Positions 29,601 to 37,554 of a stretch of DNA of 64,000 bases are shown here, in pieces (position 1 is the stretch's first letter; the number at the start of each line of letters is the position of its first letter). Under the pieces are notes generated by a model. The model ran no database searches and had not been told where the DNA came from. It saw only the letters and a program-made list of their open reading frames with translations. Both the position numbers and the translations under genes were made by a program. The stretch comes from Symsagittifera roscoffensis (taxonomy: Eukaryota; Xenacoelomorpha; Acoela; Convolutidae), in assembly GCF_963678635.1 (NCBI RefSeq), contig NC_087064.1, forward strand, positions 15,305,802-15,369,801, in the 5' to 3' direction.

Positions 29601-32496
29601 ACTAGATGGACTTCTGACATTGATCGCAATAACCCACGGAAACTTGGGAGGACTGATGAAACTGGCACGTTGTCCAGAGCAGATGAAAGAGAGAGTGAGG
29701 AATCTGGATATGAAGAAATCCACAGACTCGTGGAACAAAATAAGAGACCTGAGACACACTCTTATCCAGTATCTCTTGCAGCAAAATCGCTTTGGAACCG
29801 GAGAAGACGAGACAATTGAAAGAGAGGAAGATGTTAGACGACATGTTGGAGGCATGCCGCTGTTAACAGATTTGAGCTTAGCTATGAGAATCGATCCCTT
29901 GGCGCTGATCAGAGGAGTCACGGAGTTCGTGACAGTGATCTATGGACCAGCAGTCACCTTTGCGTTCCCTGACGTTAAAGTGGAAGCATATAGGAGGTCG
30001 GTGTTGCACCTGAACCTCATATCGGCAGTGGACGGTAGTACACTGAACTGGTGTGGGCAGCACGCATTGCGAGAGCTCATGAGTGAAGATCTGTTATTTG
30101 CGAAAATATCGGAGCCAGAGATGACAGTCATCAATTTTGACGATCACTTCTGTGACCGCATGGGAGAAGTAGAAAGAGGGCACATCGAGGTGTTTCCAAA
30201 GCTTTGGAATCTGAGGCCCTATGACAAAACGAATGGTGAAATGACCAGAGTGCCTCGTCTCACAGCAGCGTATCACAAGGTGAGAGAAGAGACGAAGGAC
30301 TGGGGCGATTACAAGAAGCTACCCGAAGCAATCCCTGAATTCCCTCTGATAAGAAGGATGTTGCTCGGAGCAGTCTCCGTAGTACAAACTCCTAGGTTGA
30401 GAGCATTCGAAACCAATGAAAGGAGAGTAGGGAATTTCTCGGCGACGATGGATCCATACTTCGTGGGGAGAAATGTCGCCGTGTTACAGTACACACGATT
30501 TGCGTACACGGATCAAGCGACGAGAAGGCGAATAAGCAACGCTGCTACTCCCAAGCCTGAAGGATTTGACGAGGAATGGAGGGGACTAGGCTTAGCTCCA
30601 ATGAGGATGAGAGGCAGGACTGAATTGCCTGAAGCCTCAGTAATCCTGACCAGTGTGAGAAAAGAGATGAAAGCTGCGGGAGTATTGCAGACGAGAATTT
30701 TCCTAGCACCCTTCGGCTGCGAAGAAATCAAAGTGGTCCATGGAGAAGAGGAAGATAAATCAGCCGGTACATTGCTCATACCGAGATTCCAGGAAGAAGC
30801 TGACAATGACAAACAAGGACCATCGAACTCGAATAGGGACAAGTCAGAAGGAGATGACGGACAGGGTGGAAACCGTCAGACTGAAGAACCCATGCAACAA
30901 GATCAAGCTGGTGGGGAGGACGACAGGGCATCGACAGGAGGAACATCCAGCCTGGATTTCAATATCTTCAGTGATCTTGAGAATAATGCAGACACGTTGG
31001 AAACGACTGAGCCAGCGGATGAAGGCATCTCGACACTGGAACCTCCGTCAGCCTTTGAGGAGATGAAACGGAATTTGCCGGAGAGCAGCTCTCCTGGCAA
31101 TACAAGAAATAACGATCAGAGAATCCTCATGGAATCAACTCGGAGGAGAAGAATAGAGGCCTCAGCCAGAGTACCTTTCTTAGGAACGCTACCCGAAGAA
31201 GAATGGGAAGTACATCACCGAGACCACGAGAGTAGGACGGGATGTAAGCTGGACAGAGTGGCGTTCATGGAAGAAGTCTGGACTGTGATTCAGAGCTATG
31301 GGACCCAGTCCATTCTCAAAACAGGTCTCAATCAACCCTTGATGAGAGAAGTACTTGACAAGCTTGATGAGTGTGAAGGGAGACTGAGTGAGTTATTGAT
31401 CGACTCAGCCACTGATGAGAGTGAAGTGAATTCTCCCATCAAGATGACACCGCAGGACAATGAAGGAGAGGTGGTGTACCTGTCAAGGACCAGGAGAGGA
31501 ACGATGCGATCGAAAATGGTGATTGATAAAATCAATGCGATGAAAATGAAGTTAGGCAGCAGAGTGATGCCGAGGAGGATTGGAAAGACGAAAGTGGATT
31601 CGGAAATATCGATGAAAGCTGGTAACTCAGCGAAAAGAAAACGAGTCGAGGAAGTCATGGATTTGGGGCAAGGTGATTATCAATTGTCTGGCGCAGATAG
31701 AATATTAACTGATATAGCGATGGTGCCACCCATTCTCATGGCGGGGATAAAGTCAACCGGTTATAAATCCAAAAGGAGTGACCGCACTCTGACTGGAGCA
31801 ACTTTAGAAATGGAAATACTCAGTCAATGTGGAGAGAGTAAAATGAGGGACTTCAAACCATCTCCCATGAATCATGGAAAAGGAAGTGTTGCAGGACAAC
31901 TGACACCAGTGGAATACAACCGACTAACAGTGTCGGAGACAGTGTCGATAGATGAACCCACCGGTGGATACATGGAGATGTTGGAATACCGGAACTCGGC
32001 TAGAGGGTATGTAATGGCCCTGGAAGACGAAAAAGCCATGGAGGCTTATCTGGAAACGATGTTGCAAGGCACCACCCTCAAGCAGAAGGCGTATGGAACT
32101 TTGGCGTCGTCTGACGTAGAGGCGGAGACGATCGAGCAGTTAGTGAGCCTTCCATGGAAAGCAGTAGTATTGAGGTATTTCGAAGAAGAAATGAGGACTA
32201 CGCCAAGAATACATGCTCTCGTGGCAGTACCTTACGTAAGGACAGAATTACAACTCAGGCTCGCCTGGTGCATGATGGGACTGACTCGCGAAGAATATGA
32301 TTCAGAAGAAAGGAAGAGATCAAAGGAGGAAAAAGTTTTCCTTATGACGAATCTGAGGGATCTGATAGTCCAGGAGGGAGCAGCAGTAGCGTGTGCAAAG
32401 CGGAGAGACGCTCTCTGTTTCATTCGATTCCTGATAGAGCAGATCTCAGTACCTGCATTAAGCACTTGTGTTAAAATGTTGAAGGAAGGCGAATGA
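26632..32496 (+). CDS. ORF2 main part with SGNH-hydrolase-like domain, element 1
   Basis: A 1954-codon frame, the continuation of 25,793-26,608. Residues 125-300 show the SGNH/GDSL esterase blocks: ILGDSL (Ser134), FGGATI, LVGTND near 181, and TTDGIHFD (Asp277, His280). Residues about 585-760 look like a second, degenerate copy (VANSEF, then FAGINDHL near 642). About 1073-1115 is a strongly conserved stretch of unknown function (GGMPLLTDLSLAMR, IYGPAVTFAFPD). About 1380-1550 is acidic and disordered. Up to the 32.49-kb deletion it aligns with three ORFs of element 2. Esterase-like domains are known from ORF1 of CR1/L2 LINEs but are not usual in Ty3/Gypsy elements. It ends at a deletion junction, so the natural C-terminus is lost. 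Confidence 0.85.
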   Translation: MGDPVVEQTVRKLIETAGRLVANKNAPGSGVTAPYGTIDDTGRIQLSQTVIRQGMSNVTPLMGNSRIPERKVRKMPAKKVSRVIDVQKNNQLKYNFTGVPETDPRACFNRATWSPAVNLQQPPLGTSHLILGDSLVRVLSNLRTSWVTTVMAFGGATIAQLYRMVELMNPGKIPNVMTLVGTNDISRGSDEQEALWEAMMVCLFTTLWQKFSCAVLTVCTVPMNARSLTASGRRHNEGVMRWNNILRNLANRNAGRMILMDIEHELRAMDQARLTTDGIHFDSVEGQAWLNRVFQERLDELEAELFDTGVLKEEGTVSDTVITTFVPPNLETRLGTVPAAINYRQQSSSEPGRRTDVQDRLGEAPMRRTIHPRRRIGPVNQPIEEVAGTSRSDTRSETTSTSREERPSRGSLMWSRSIPSPWHIYKEELMKLDLQRVSFIEDARRMLNGATLSVSRLYSITGVDWLIAASINFSSTTALRFADLEGLPSNNTIGPVNARPLQDVRLNHDERNREERPGRFLTARAPIGQHVKIFRQLTTPPGHVKERVYPKLVNQDGDAQRYGGLTAIKKDETIFAAYDKAEMRKAKIMVVANSEFVYTSKSLFWPDVIMLAAVDLDLLQSVSLAIGVQRQTEMNPITIVFAGINDHLHSRGFLSRLRDPATAENAVWPAIKDILESMGEVVDATKEGSFNKVTLRVVFALSPGYAYLPDGLKFVYAMVALLSEGKYDVIISAPNRMIEMENLRPLKAELPAVWSDISNAMRGFKDHALHMLVLDEVLGLELSNFSRQLKLKPGIDDDHRVITAMSNDLWFRAMEVASEDTRRKNSLETRAHLEAMVLRTKPEANQWLHLNPRVAALGADAFQQGPVMITKIHAYLLKEVNLAENAGEKTAEFVNRMCQITLETFWTQEVKGQEGFERTDSMLEGLGAGWTASFLAKVYPKVSHYLIKEFLQAVVKVSIVELIALFVTFGAENFVKGPVTLLTDGIQNLRLDGLLTLIAITHGNLGGLMKLARCPEQMKERVRNLDMKKSTDSWNKIRDLRHTLIQYLLQQNRFGTGEDETIEREEDVRRHVGGMPLLTDLSLAMRIDPLALIRGVTEFVTVIYGPAVTFAFPDVKVEAYRRSVLHLNLISAVDGSTLNWCGQHALRELMSEDLLFAKISEPEMTVINFDDHFCDRMGEVERGHIEVFPKLWNLRPYDKTNGEMTRVPRLTAAYHKVREETKDWGDYKKLPEAIPEFPLIRRMLLGAVSVVQTPRLRAFETNERRVGNFSATMDPYFVGRNVAVLQYTRFAYTDQATRRRISNAATPKPEGFDEEWRGLGLAPMRMRGRTELPEASVILTSVRKEMKAAGVLQTRIFLAPFGCEEIKVVHGEEEDKSAGTLLIPRFQEEADNDKQGPSNSNRDKSEGDDGQGGNRQTEEPMQQDQAGGEDDRASTGGTSSLDFNIFSDLENNADTLETTEPADEGISTLEPPSAFEEMKRNLPESSSPGNTRNNDQRILMESTRRRRIEASARVPFLGTLPEEEWEVHHRDHESRTGCKLDRVAFMEEVWTVIQSYGTQSILKTGLNQPLMREVLDKLDECEGRLSELLIDSATDESEVNSPIKMTPQDNEGEVVYLSRTRRGTMRSKMVIDKINAMKMKLGSRVMPRRIGKTKVDSEISMKAGNSAKRKRVEEVMDLGQGDYQLSGADRILTDIAMVPPILMAGIKSTGYKSKRSDRTLTGATLEMEILSQCGESKMRDFKPSPMNHGKGSVAGQLTPVEYNRLTVSETVSIDEPTGGYMEMLEYRNSARGYVMALEDEKAMEAYLETMLQGTTLKQKAYGTLASSDVEAETIEQLVSLPWKAVVLRYFEEEMRTTPRIHALVAVPYVRTELQLRLAWCMMGLTREEYDSEERKRSKEEKVFLMTNLRDLIVQEGAAVACAKRRDALCFIRFLIEQISVPALSTCVKMLKEGE

Positions 32497-32513
32497 CGCC
32501 ACATAAATTGGAA
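32486..32513 (+). other. Deletion junction carrying a pol-derived patch
   Basis: Bases 32,486-32,508 repeat 20,253-20,275 of the RT-coding region exactly (23 bases), and 27 of 28 bases match if extended to 32,513. On the left the sequence aligns with element 2 near 37.4 kb; on the right it resumes with element 2 near 35.46 kb. About 2 kb of ORF2 was lost and the gap was bridged by a short copy from elsewhere in the same element. Confidence 0.75.
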
Positions 32514-32517
32514 TGCA

Positions 32518-32808
32518 GTGACCACCGCTGTGAAAAGAATTTCCAGGACGAGCGAGCGTAGTGGAAATGAGAAGGCAGAGATGCTGAAAGAAGATTTGGA
32601 GAGAAACCTGACGTTGTGTCTCCACAACAGCTTCTGTAGAAACAGAGAATCAAACGTGGATCCCCTACCTTGCTGTAAACAGAGGGTGGAAGAGCAGAAG
32701 TGTTGGAGGACGGCTTCCAACAGCGTCAGGATAGTCAATGACGTGCTACAAGACACGGAAACCGAGAGCGCGGAGTCAGTGTCACAGGAGGAGGAAATGG
32801 AGCATTGA
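32518..32808 (+). pseudogene. Residual C-terminus of ORF2, element 1
   Basis: A 96-codon frame beyond the deletion. It contains LHNSFCRNRESNV, matching LHNSFCLNRESKV at the end of the last ORF of element 2 (about 35,300-35,360). It continues some 45 codons further than element 2. It is the out-of-frame remnant of the original C-terminal end. Confidence 0.7.
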
Positions 32809-33615
32809 CGAATGGTCGAGAAAACAAGAGGCAGCAAGAAAGAAAATTAGAAGAATTTAGAAGTTTTAGAACTTCTAAAAGACGAAAAAAGAAGAAAACA
32901 AAGGGATGATGAAGAAAAGTTAAAACTCAGAATTGTTTTATGTGTGTGAAAAACTCAAGTGAGAAACCAAGCAACCAAGTTGTAATTGAAAACTGAAACA
33001 TTTAGTTGAGTTTTGAAATTGTTGCATTTATAAATTTGCATTTTTGTTTTAGTTGAAGTGGCTTTAGAGACACTCACGCATTATTTATTTAAAAAGGCTT
33101 GAGGGAAGAGTATATTTAAATATTCCAGCCTGCATGATTGTTTTTAATCACTTAGGAAGACTGATCACTTTGTGGTGACATGAAAAACTTGAGTAGCCTC
33201 TTGAAGAGGGAGGTTGTTGCATTGTTCCTTCTAACCACAAAGTTTCTTAGTTTTAATATTCAGGACAATAAACAAGCAAGATTTCCGAAGGGAAGGAGCA
33301 TAGTAGGATAATTTTAGCTTGTTGGTTGGCAGGACTGTCCTGCAAGCCAACACCTTTTAAATCTAGGAGAAAAAGTTTCAATCGGGACATTGACACTGGA
33401 AGTCGGAAAATATGTTTTATCTTAAGTCATATCCTCAATGTGCAGATTAATGAAAGAATTTGAAGGCTATAGTGATGTAGTATGATGCCATTTATATTCT
33501 GCAGTGAGTCGATGTGACGTAGATAAAAGTAATTTCGTGCATTTTGTAAATTCTGTTCGATGACACTGTGACCATTTAGAACATTGCGCGATTCAATGAG
33601 GACATTGACCGGACT
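32809..33615 (+). other. 3' untranslated region of element 1
   Basis: AT-rich non-coding stretch up to the polypurine-like tract. It contains an inverted repeat at 33,321-33,352 (GGCAGGAC-T-GTCCTGC core with flanking GTTGG/CCAAC), a likely stable hairpin. Nothing else assignable. Confidence 0.6.
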
Positions 33616-33625
33616 GTCCGGGGAG
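33616..33625 (+). promoter_or_regulatory. 3' polypurine-type tract, element 1
   Basis: GTCCGGGGAG followed by TA and then the 3' LTR start TGTGAC at 33,628. The same decamer plus TA stands in the same place in element 2 (34,697-34,708, other strand). Position directly before the 3' LTR is where the primer for plus-strand DNA lies in LTR elements. Confidence 0.75.
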
Positions 33626-33627
33626 TA

Positions 33628-33809
33628 TGTGACATTCGACCAGAATGGCCAAAATGCAATTTATGCAGGATTCGAATTTTGAGCAGGAAGCCTTCCGAGT
33701 TGATGATTTCGAAGGATTAGCGACGTTATTGGAACGTTTAGCCAAACGGTGAGGGCTAGAATATTCTAGTATTTTAAATTTTCAAAAATTCGAATGATGA
33801 CGTCACATT
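33628..33809 (+). repeat. 3' LTR of element 1, truncated by element 2
   Basis: 182 bases identical to 11,880-12,061, then an abrupt switch to the element-2 LTR (TGTAACAG at 33,810). The missing 740 bases of the LTR are not found on the far side of element 2. Confidence 0.88.
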
Positions 33810-34696
33810 TGTAACAGTCGCCTACTTTAGTCACATATGAGGCTTAAGAAAAATAGGCCCTATAACCATTGGCTCAAGAGTCAGGGACACTATCTCTTGT
33901 GTTTTTCCGCCTCAAGAACGGTCGGAGCCAATTCGGTTCGCTTGCGACATGAGACTGGAACCCATTACAGCTTAAAGGCCACTACCAAAATACCCCCCCA
34001 CTCTAGAAATAAAGACGTCCCCATACTTAGGTCTCGGGATACCCAAAATACATGAACGCCGTTAAAAACCGGGTCGGAACCATCCGCTTAGTTACTTTTT
34101 ATTGGACAGTGGAACTTTGATCCATTTCAGATGGATCAACCTAAAACTCGCCTTATCTCAACATAACTATCATAAAATGCACTCGAGAAATTTAAATTGG
34201 AACTTACATATCGACGCACTTGAGTATGAGGAGTAAGTTATAACTGAGCAGCTTGAGAATTAACTAATATAACTAAATAAGTTTTAAGGCCAATTAGTTT
34301 CAATAACGAAAGTAAGTTCTGTCTCAAGAATTGAAGTTTTCGTTTGGACCATTAGGACACTCGAGTAGTCCTCTATTCCGTTGAAGGTCCACACTATTCC
34401 ATTCGAATAGTGATCCTTCCTCAAGTCAATGTTGTTTTCTCCTGTTTTCGGGATAAGACAGCTCTACTCTCTTGATATTTCGTATCGAGAAATTGCGAAC
34501 AGCAATTTCCTGCCTTTTTCTTGAGTAGTTTCCCGCAATTGTTAATTCGGGTGTTCTGATTTTTGACTTTTTCATTTTCAGTTGGTTCGAGAAAATTGAG
34601 CATGACATGCTCAATTCGAATTTTGCAAAATTAAAATTTCACTCCAAAATTGCGTATTTCTCAAGGTCAAACCCCCAGACATGACCGACTGGCACA
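33810..34696 (-). repeat. 3' LTR of element 2 (887 bp)
   Basis: On the coding strand it starts TGTGCCAGTCG and ends CGACTGTTACA, an imperfect inverted repeat with TG...CA ends. It contains about eight CTCAAG/CTTGAG hexamers by hand count, far above chance. It includes chance short ORFs only. Confidence 0.93.
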
Positions 34697-34698
34697 TA

Positions 34699-34708
34699 CT
34701 CCCCGGAC
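34699..34708 (-). promoter_or_regulatory. 3' polypurine-type tract, element 2
   Basis: On the coding strand GTCCGGGGAG, then TA, then the LTR start. Identical in sequence and spacing to element 1 (33,616). Confidence 0.75.
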
Positions 34709-35256
34709 TCGAGATCGATGTCCTCATCGTGTGTTGTCATCTGCCAATAAGTCCCAGAGAACCGAGTGTTGCTCAAGATACAGTGCCAGTGGTCATTTAC
34801 AGAAGTTTGCATCGGACTTAAGTTTATCTACCTTGCAAAATTCACGACCATATAAAATTTTCACACTATCGCTAAACAGCAATCAAAATCTGCACACACC
34901 TGCACCCATGAATCCCCGCTTTTTAAGCTGGTAATTTTTAAAATTTCTTTTGTCCTATTTCAGTCAGAGAATTGTCATGCATCAATTTGATTTATATATT
35001 AGATCTATCATATTAATAACAATATCTTATTAGTCTAAAATTTCTTTTCCGTGAACCCAGATTTTATCCAAGTTCACGCTCAAGCCCCCTCCCTCTCAAG
35101 ACTCAAGACTCTAGAATTTCCTTTCGAGCCACTGGCTCACCTCATGTTCTTCGCCTTCGAGGTACCTGATACCGGTGTTCTTGGCACTGTAATTTGTTCC
35201 AATAGTGCCTCTTCGTCATCGGAGCTAATCACAATTTCCTCCCAGGCCTTCAGCTG
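34709..35256 (-). other. 3' untranslated region of element 2
   Basis: Between the last ORF and the polypurine-type tract. No coding sequence or clear structural motif seen. Confidence 0.6.
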
Positions 35257-37554
35257 TTAATAGGCTCGCATCCACTCTCTCTGCTCTTGCAACCTTTTCA
35301 ATTGACTTGGTAGGCCTTTCACCTTCGACTCCCGGTTCAAGCAGAAGGAGTTATGAAGACTCAAGCTCACATTCCTCGCCAGGTCCTCCTCCAGTATCGT
35401 TTCCCTCGCTCTAGAATTGTCTCTGGATATTCTGCCTACTCTTTTCCACCCCGCCGTGATTGCGTTTCGATGGGTTAGCAGAGGTCTCTTAAAGGCATCT
35501 GGCCCTATTTCAGCTTGGAATTGTCGATATTCCTTCTGATGTTTCCTCATGTGGTTCTTTGTCACTGCATACAACCAGGATGTTAACGTCGCACGAAACC
35601 AAGGAAAGAATCTCAGGCGGCTCCATATGTGTCTGACTTGCACTGGTATGGCGAATACCTTGCATGCAGTCTCGAACAACTCCAGTCTCCTGCTGTAATC
35701 TATCGCATAAATCGATTCAGCTGTTGGCGCTCTCGATTCTCTGTACTTCGCTATATTCTCCTCAATCCATCTCAGAGCCAGCATCGTGCTTACCACTAAG
35801 ATGGTCACCTTTTGTCGATACTCCGGTAGTCCTAGCGACTTAATTTCTTCTACGTCCCAGATCAGACAGAGATTGGCGTGGTCCGGGTACCACACTGTCT
35901 GCGCCAGACAGTGGCATGGACAATCCCCATTCGTGAGGTCGATGCTTCTAAGGTTGCGTTCTCCCGAAGCTTCTAGGAGAGGCTCAAGTTCCATCATTTT
36001 CTCATGCACCACGTCGACTTCTTCCGAGCTTGAGGCACCTACTGCGGGTTTCCCCACCACGTTCTGCTTCCCATGATCACTTGCATTTTCGCTCTCCAAG
36101 CCTAGAAGTTCTTCACCCCAGATTTCACTCAAGTCATCTCTTTGCTCCTTTGGTACTGCTCCTCGGATCTTCCTCAATAGCTTGTGTGAGTGGTGTGACA
36201 TCCGAGCTAGTCTCACGCACTTGGGCACTGAGAAGGCTTTGTCTATCATCACCCTCTGGCTGGACACCTCCACCATCGCCATGTGTAGTGGATAGTGGCT
36301 CCCACATAGGTTAGCCAACACTGATCCCACTAAGGATTTTGCATTTAGAGGCAATCCATAGGCTTCGCTCATGGGAAATCCCATCTCTGCCTCGAGTCCG
36401 ATCTTCCAACTCTTGATGTGCTTCTGGTTCACTTGTAGCACTCCGGGCCATGATTCCACGCTTAACGCGGTCACCAGGTGATGTTCTGACTCTAGCCTCT
36501 CCAGTGACTGGAGACTGCACATTCTCGAGAAGAATCCCAAGGCTGTCGCTAGGTTCACGGTGGTCCTCGCGTAACATTCAGCCACTATCTGTACCTCACT
36601 CTTCTCCCTTTCAGTGATATCTTCAAACCAGGTAGTGAGGTCCTCTTTCTGGAAAGATTGTATCCTGACGCATAATCGTCCATCACAAATATGTTCGCCG
36701 TTACTGCATGTCGAATCAAGACAACTGCCCGGCTCCATCCTCCTCACCGGCTCTGTTCCACTTGTCACCTCACTTGATTCTTTCACCTGAGGCAAGATCA
36801 GTTTGTGTACTATGCTCAAGATCGCCAAGTCCTCATCCTCTGTCGGTGCCAATCTCACTCGCTCAGTGACCTCCTCAATCATACTTGCATGGGGATGTGG
36901 ACACCAGGAAGGTCTGAGTAATTTCCATACTACTCCCAGGTTCGTGATCAACACGCCATTCCCATCACCCATTTTTAGCTCCACTCTTTTACTTGAGCGT
37001 GGCACACTTATCACTCCCGGCATCCCCTCAAGAACCAGACCCAGGCTAGGTCTCTCTCTCTCCACAACGTCTATCTCCACTATCTTCTCTGTCCAGAACT
37101 TCAACAGCTCCGCCACTTCATAATTTCTGTTGGCTCCTCCAGCTTCCAGGTCCAAGAAGGGGTTGTACGCCATTCCCATTACTCCAGAAACATATTGGTA
37201 CTCTCCCTTTCTGTTGAGTTTCAAGTACTCCCCTGACGAAGCCAGGTTGCGGTGAACGTCGTGCTCCTCTTCGAACTTCTTGTTGTAGAACCTCCGTATC
37301 TCATCCAACTTCCTAAGGTTCTCCAGAGATTGCCTAGAACCATCCTCCCTCTCTATCCCAGTGCTCTGATACACATTCAAGATGACTGTGGAGACTCTCC
37401 TTTCCAACGTCTTGCTTGCGACTGCTTTCTGATGACATGCTAGGATGGTACTGTCAGTCATCATCGACATCGTCCACCTCAAGAAACAGGTTGCATCCTT
37501 CCTCCTTGCCAGACTCAAGCCTGAGTTGTCCTTGGCAACGTGCTGCATCAACAT
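35257..37554 (-). CDS. ORF2 C-terminal part, element 2 (765 codons)
   Basis: Overlaps the upstream ORF by about 100 bases in another frame. Its start region (LARRKDATCFLRWTM) matches element 1 near AKRRDALCFIRFLI, where element 1 is in frame with the rest of ORF2. So the break here is a frameshift, not a true gene start. Contains CPCHCLAQTVWYPDHANLC (about residue 550), a possible metal-binding cluster. It ends with the LHNSFCLNRES motif also seen at the tail of element 1. Function unknown. Confidence 0.75.
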   Translation of the reverse strand: MLMQHVAKDNSGLSLARRKDATCFLRWTMSMMTDSTILACHQKAVASKTLERRVSTVILNVYQSTGIEREDGSRQSLENLRKLDEIRRFYNKKFEEEHDVHRNLASSGEYLKLNRKGEYQYVSGVMGMAYNPFLDLEAGGANRNYEVAELLKFWTEKIVEIDVVERERPSLGLVLEGMPGVISVPRSSKRVELKMGDGNGVLITNLGVVWKLLRPSWCPHPHASMIEEVTERVRLAPTEDEDLAILSIVHKLILPQVKESSEVTSGTEPVRRMEPGSCLDSTCSNGEHICDGRLCVRIQSFQKEDLTTWFEDITEREKSEVQIVAECYARTTVNLATALGFFSRMCSLQSLERLESEHHLVTALSVESWPGVLQVNQKHIKSWKIGLEAEMGFPMSEAYGLPLNAKSLVGSVLANLCGSHYPLHMAMVEVSSQRVMIDKAFSVPKCVRLARMSHHSHKLLRKIRGAVPKEQRDDLSEIWGEELLGLESENASDHGKQNVVGKPAVGASSSEEVDVVHEKMMELEPLLEASGERNLRSIDLTNGDCPCHCLAQTVWYPDHANLCLIWDVEEIKSLGLPEYRQKVTILVVSTMLALRWIEENIAKYRESRAPTAESIYAIDYSRRLELFETACKVFAIPVQVRHIWSRLRFFPWFRATLTSWLYAVTKNHMRKHQKEYRQFQAEIGPDAFKRPLLTHRNAITAGWKRVGRISRDNSRARETILEEDLARNVSLSLHNSFCLNRESKVKGLPSQLKRLQEQREWMRAY

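Larger units (their letters stand above)
11880..33809 (+). mobile_element. Giant Ty3/Gypsy-type LTR retrotransposon, element 1
   Basis: Bounded on the left by an LTR (11,880-12,800). On the right it ends in the first 182 bases of the matching 3' LTR (33,628-33,809), identical to 11,880-12,061. The internal region of 20.8 kb carries a primer-binding site, a 3-kb leader, Gag-Pol, a macrodomain-like ORF, a long SGNH-containing ORF set and a polypurine-like tract next to the 3' LTR. The 3' LTR is interrupted exactly where element 2 begins, so element 2 landed in it. Compared with element 2, element 1 has lost about 2 kb near 32,490 and carries at least two frame breaks (near 24,790 and upstream of 26,608). 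The LTR identity suggests it is fairly young, but only 182 bases can be compared. Confidence 0.9.

Noticed and set aside
26632-32496. Envelope glycoprotein in ORF2
   Set aside because: No signal peptide, furin-like site, fusion peptide or clear membrane anchor in either element.
34421-34614. Short ORFs in the LTRs of element 2
   Set aside because: Present identically in both LTRs, short, and with no family or conserved start context.
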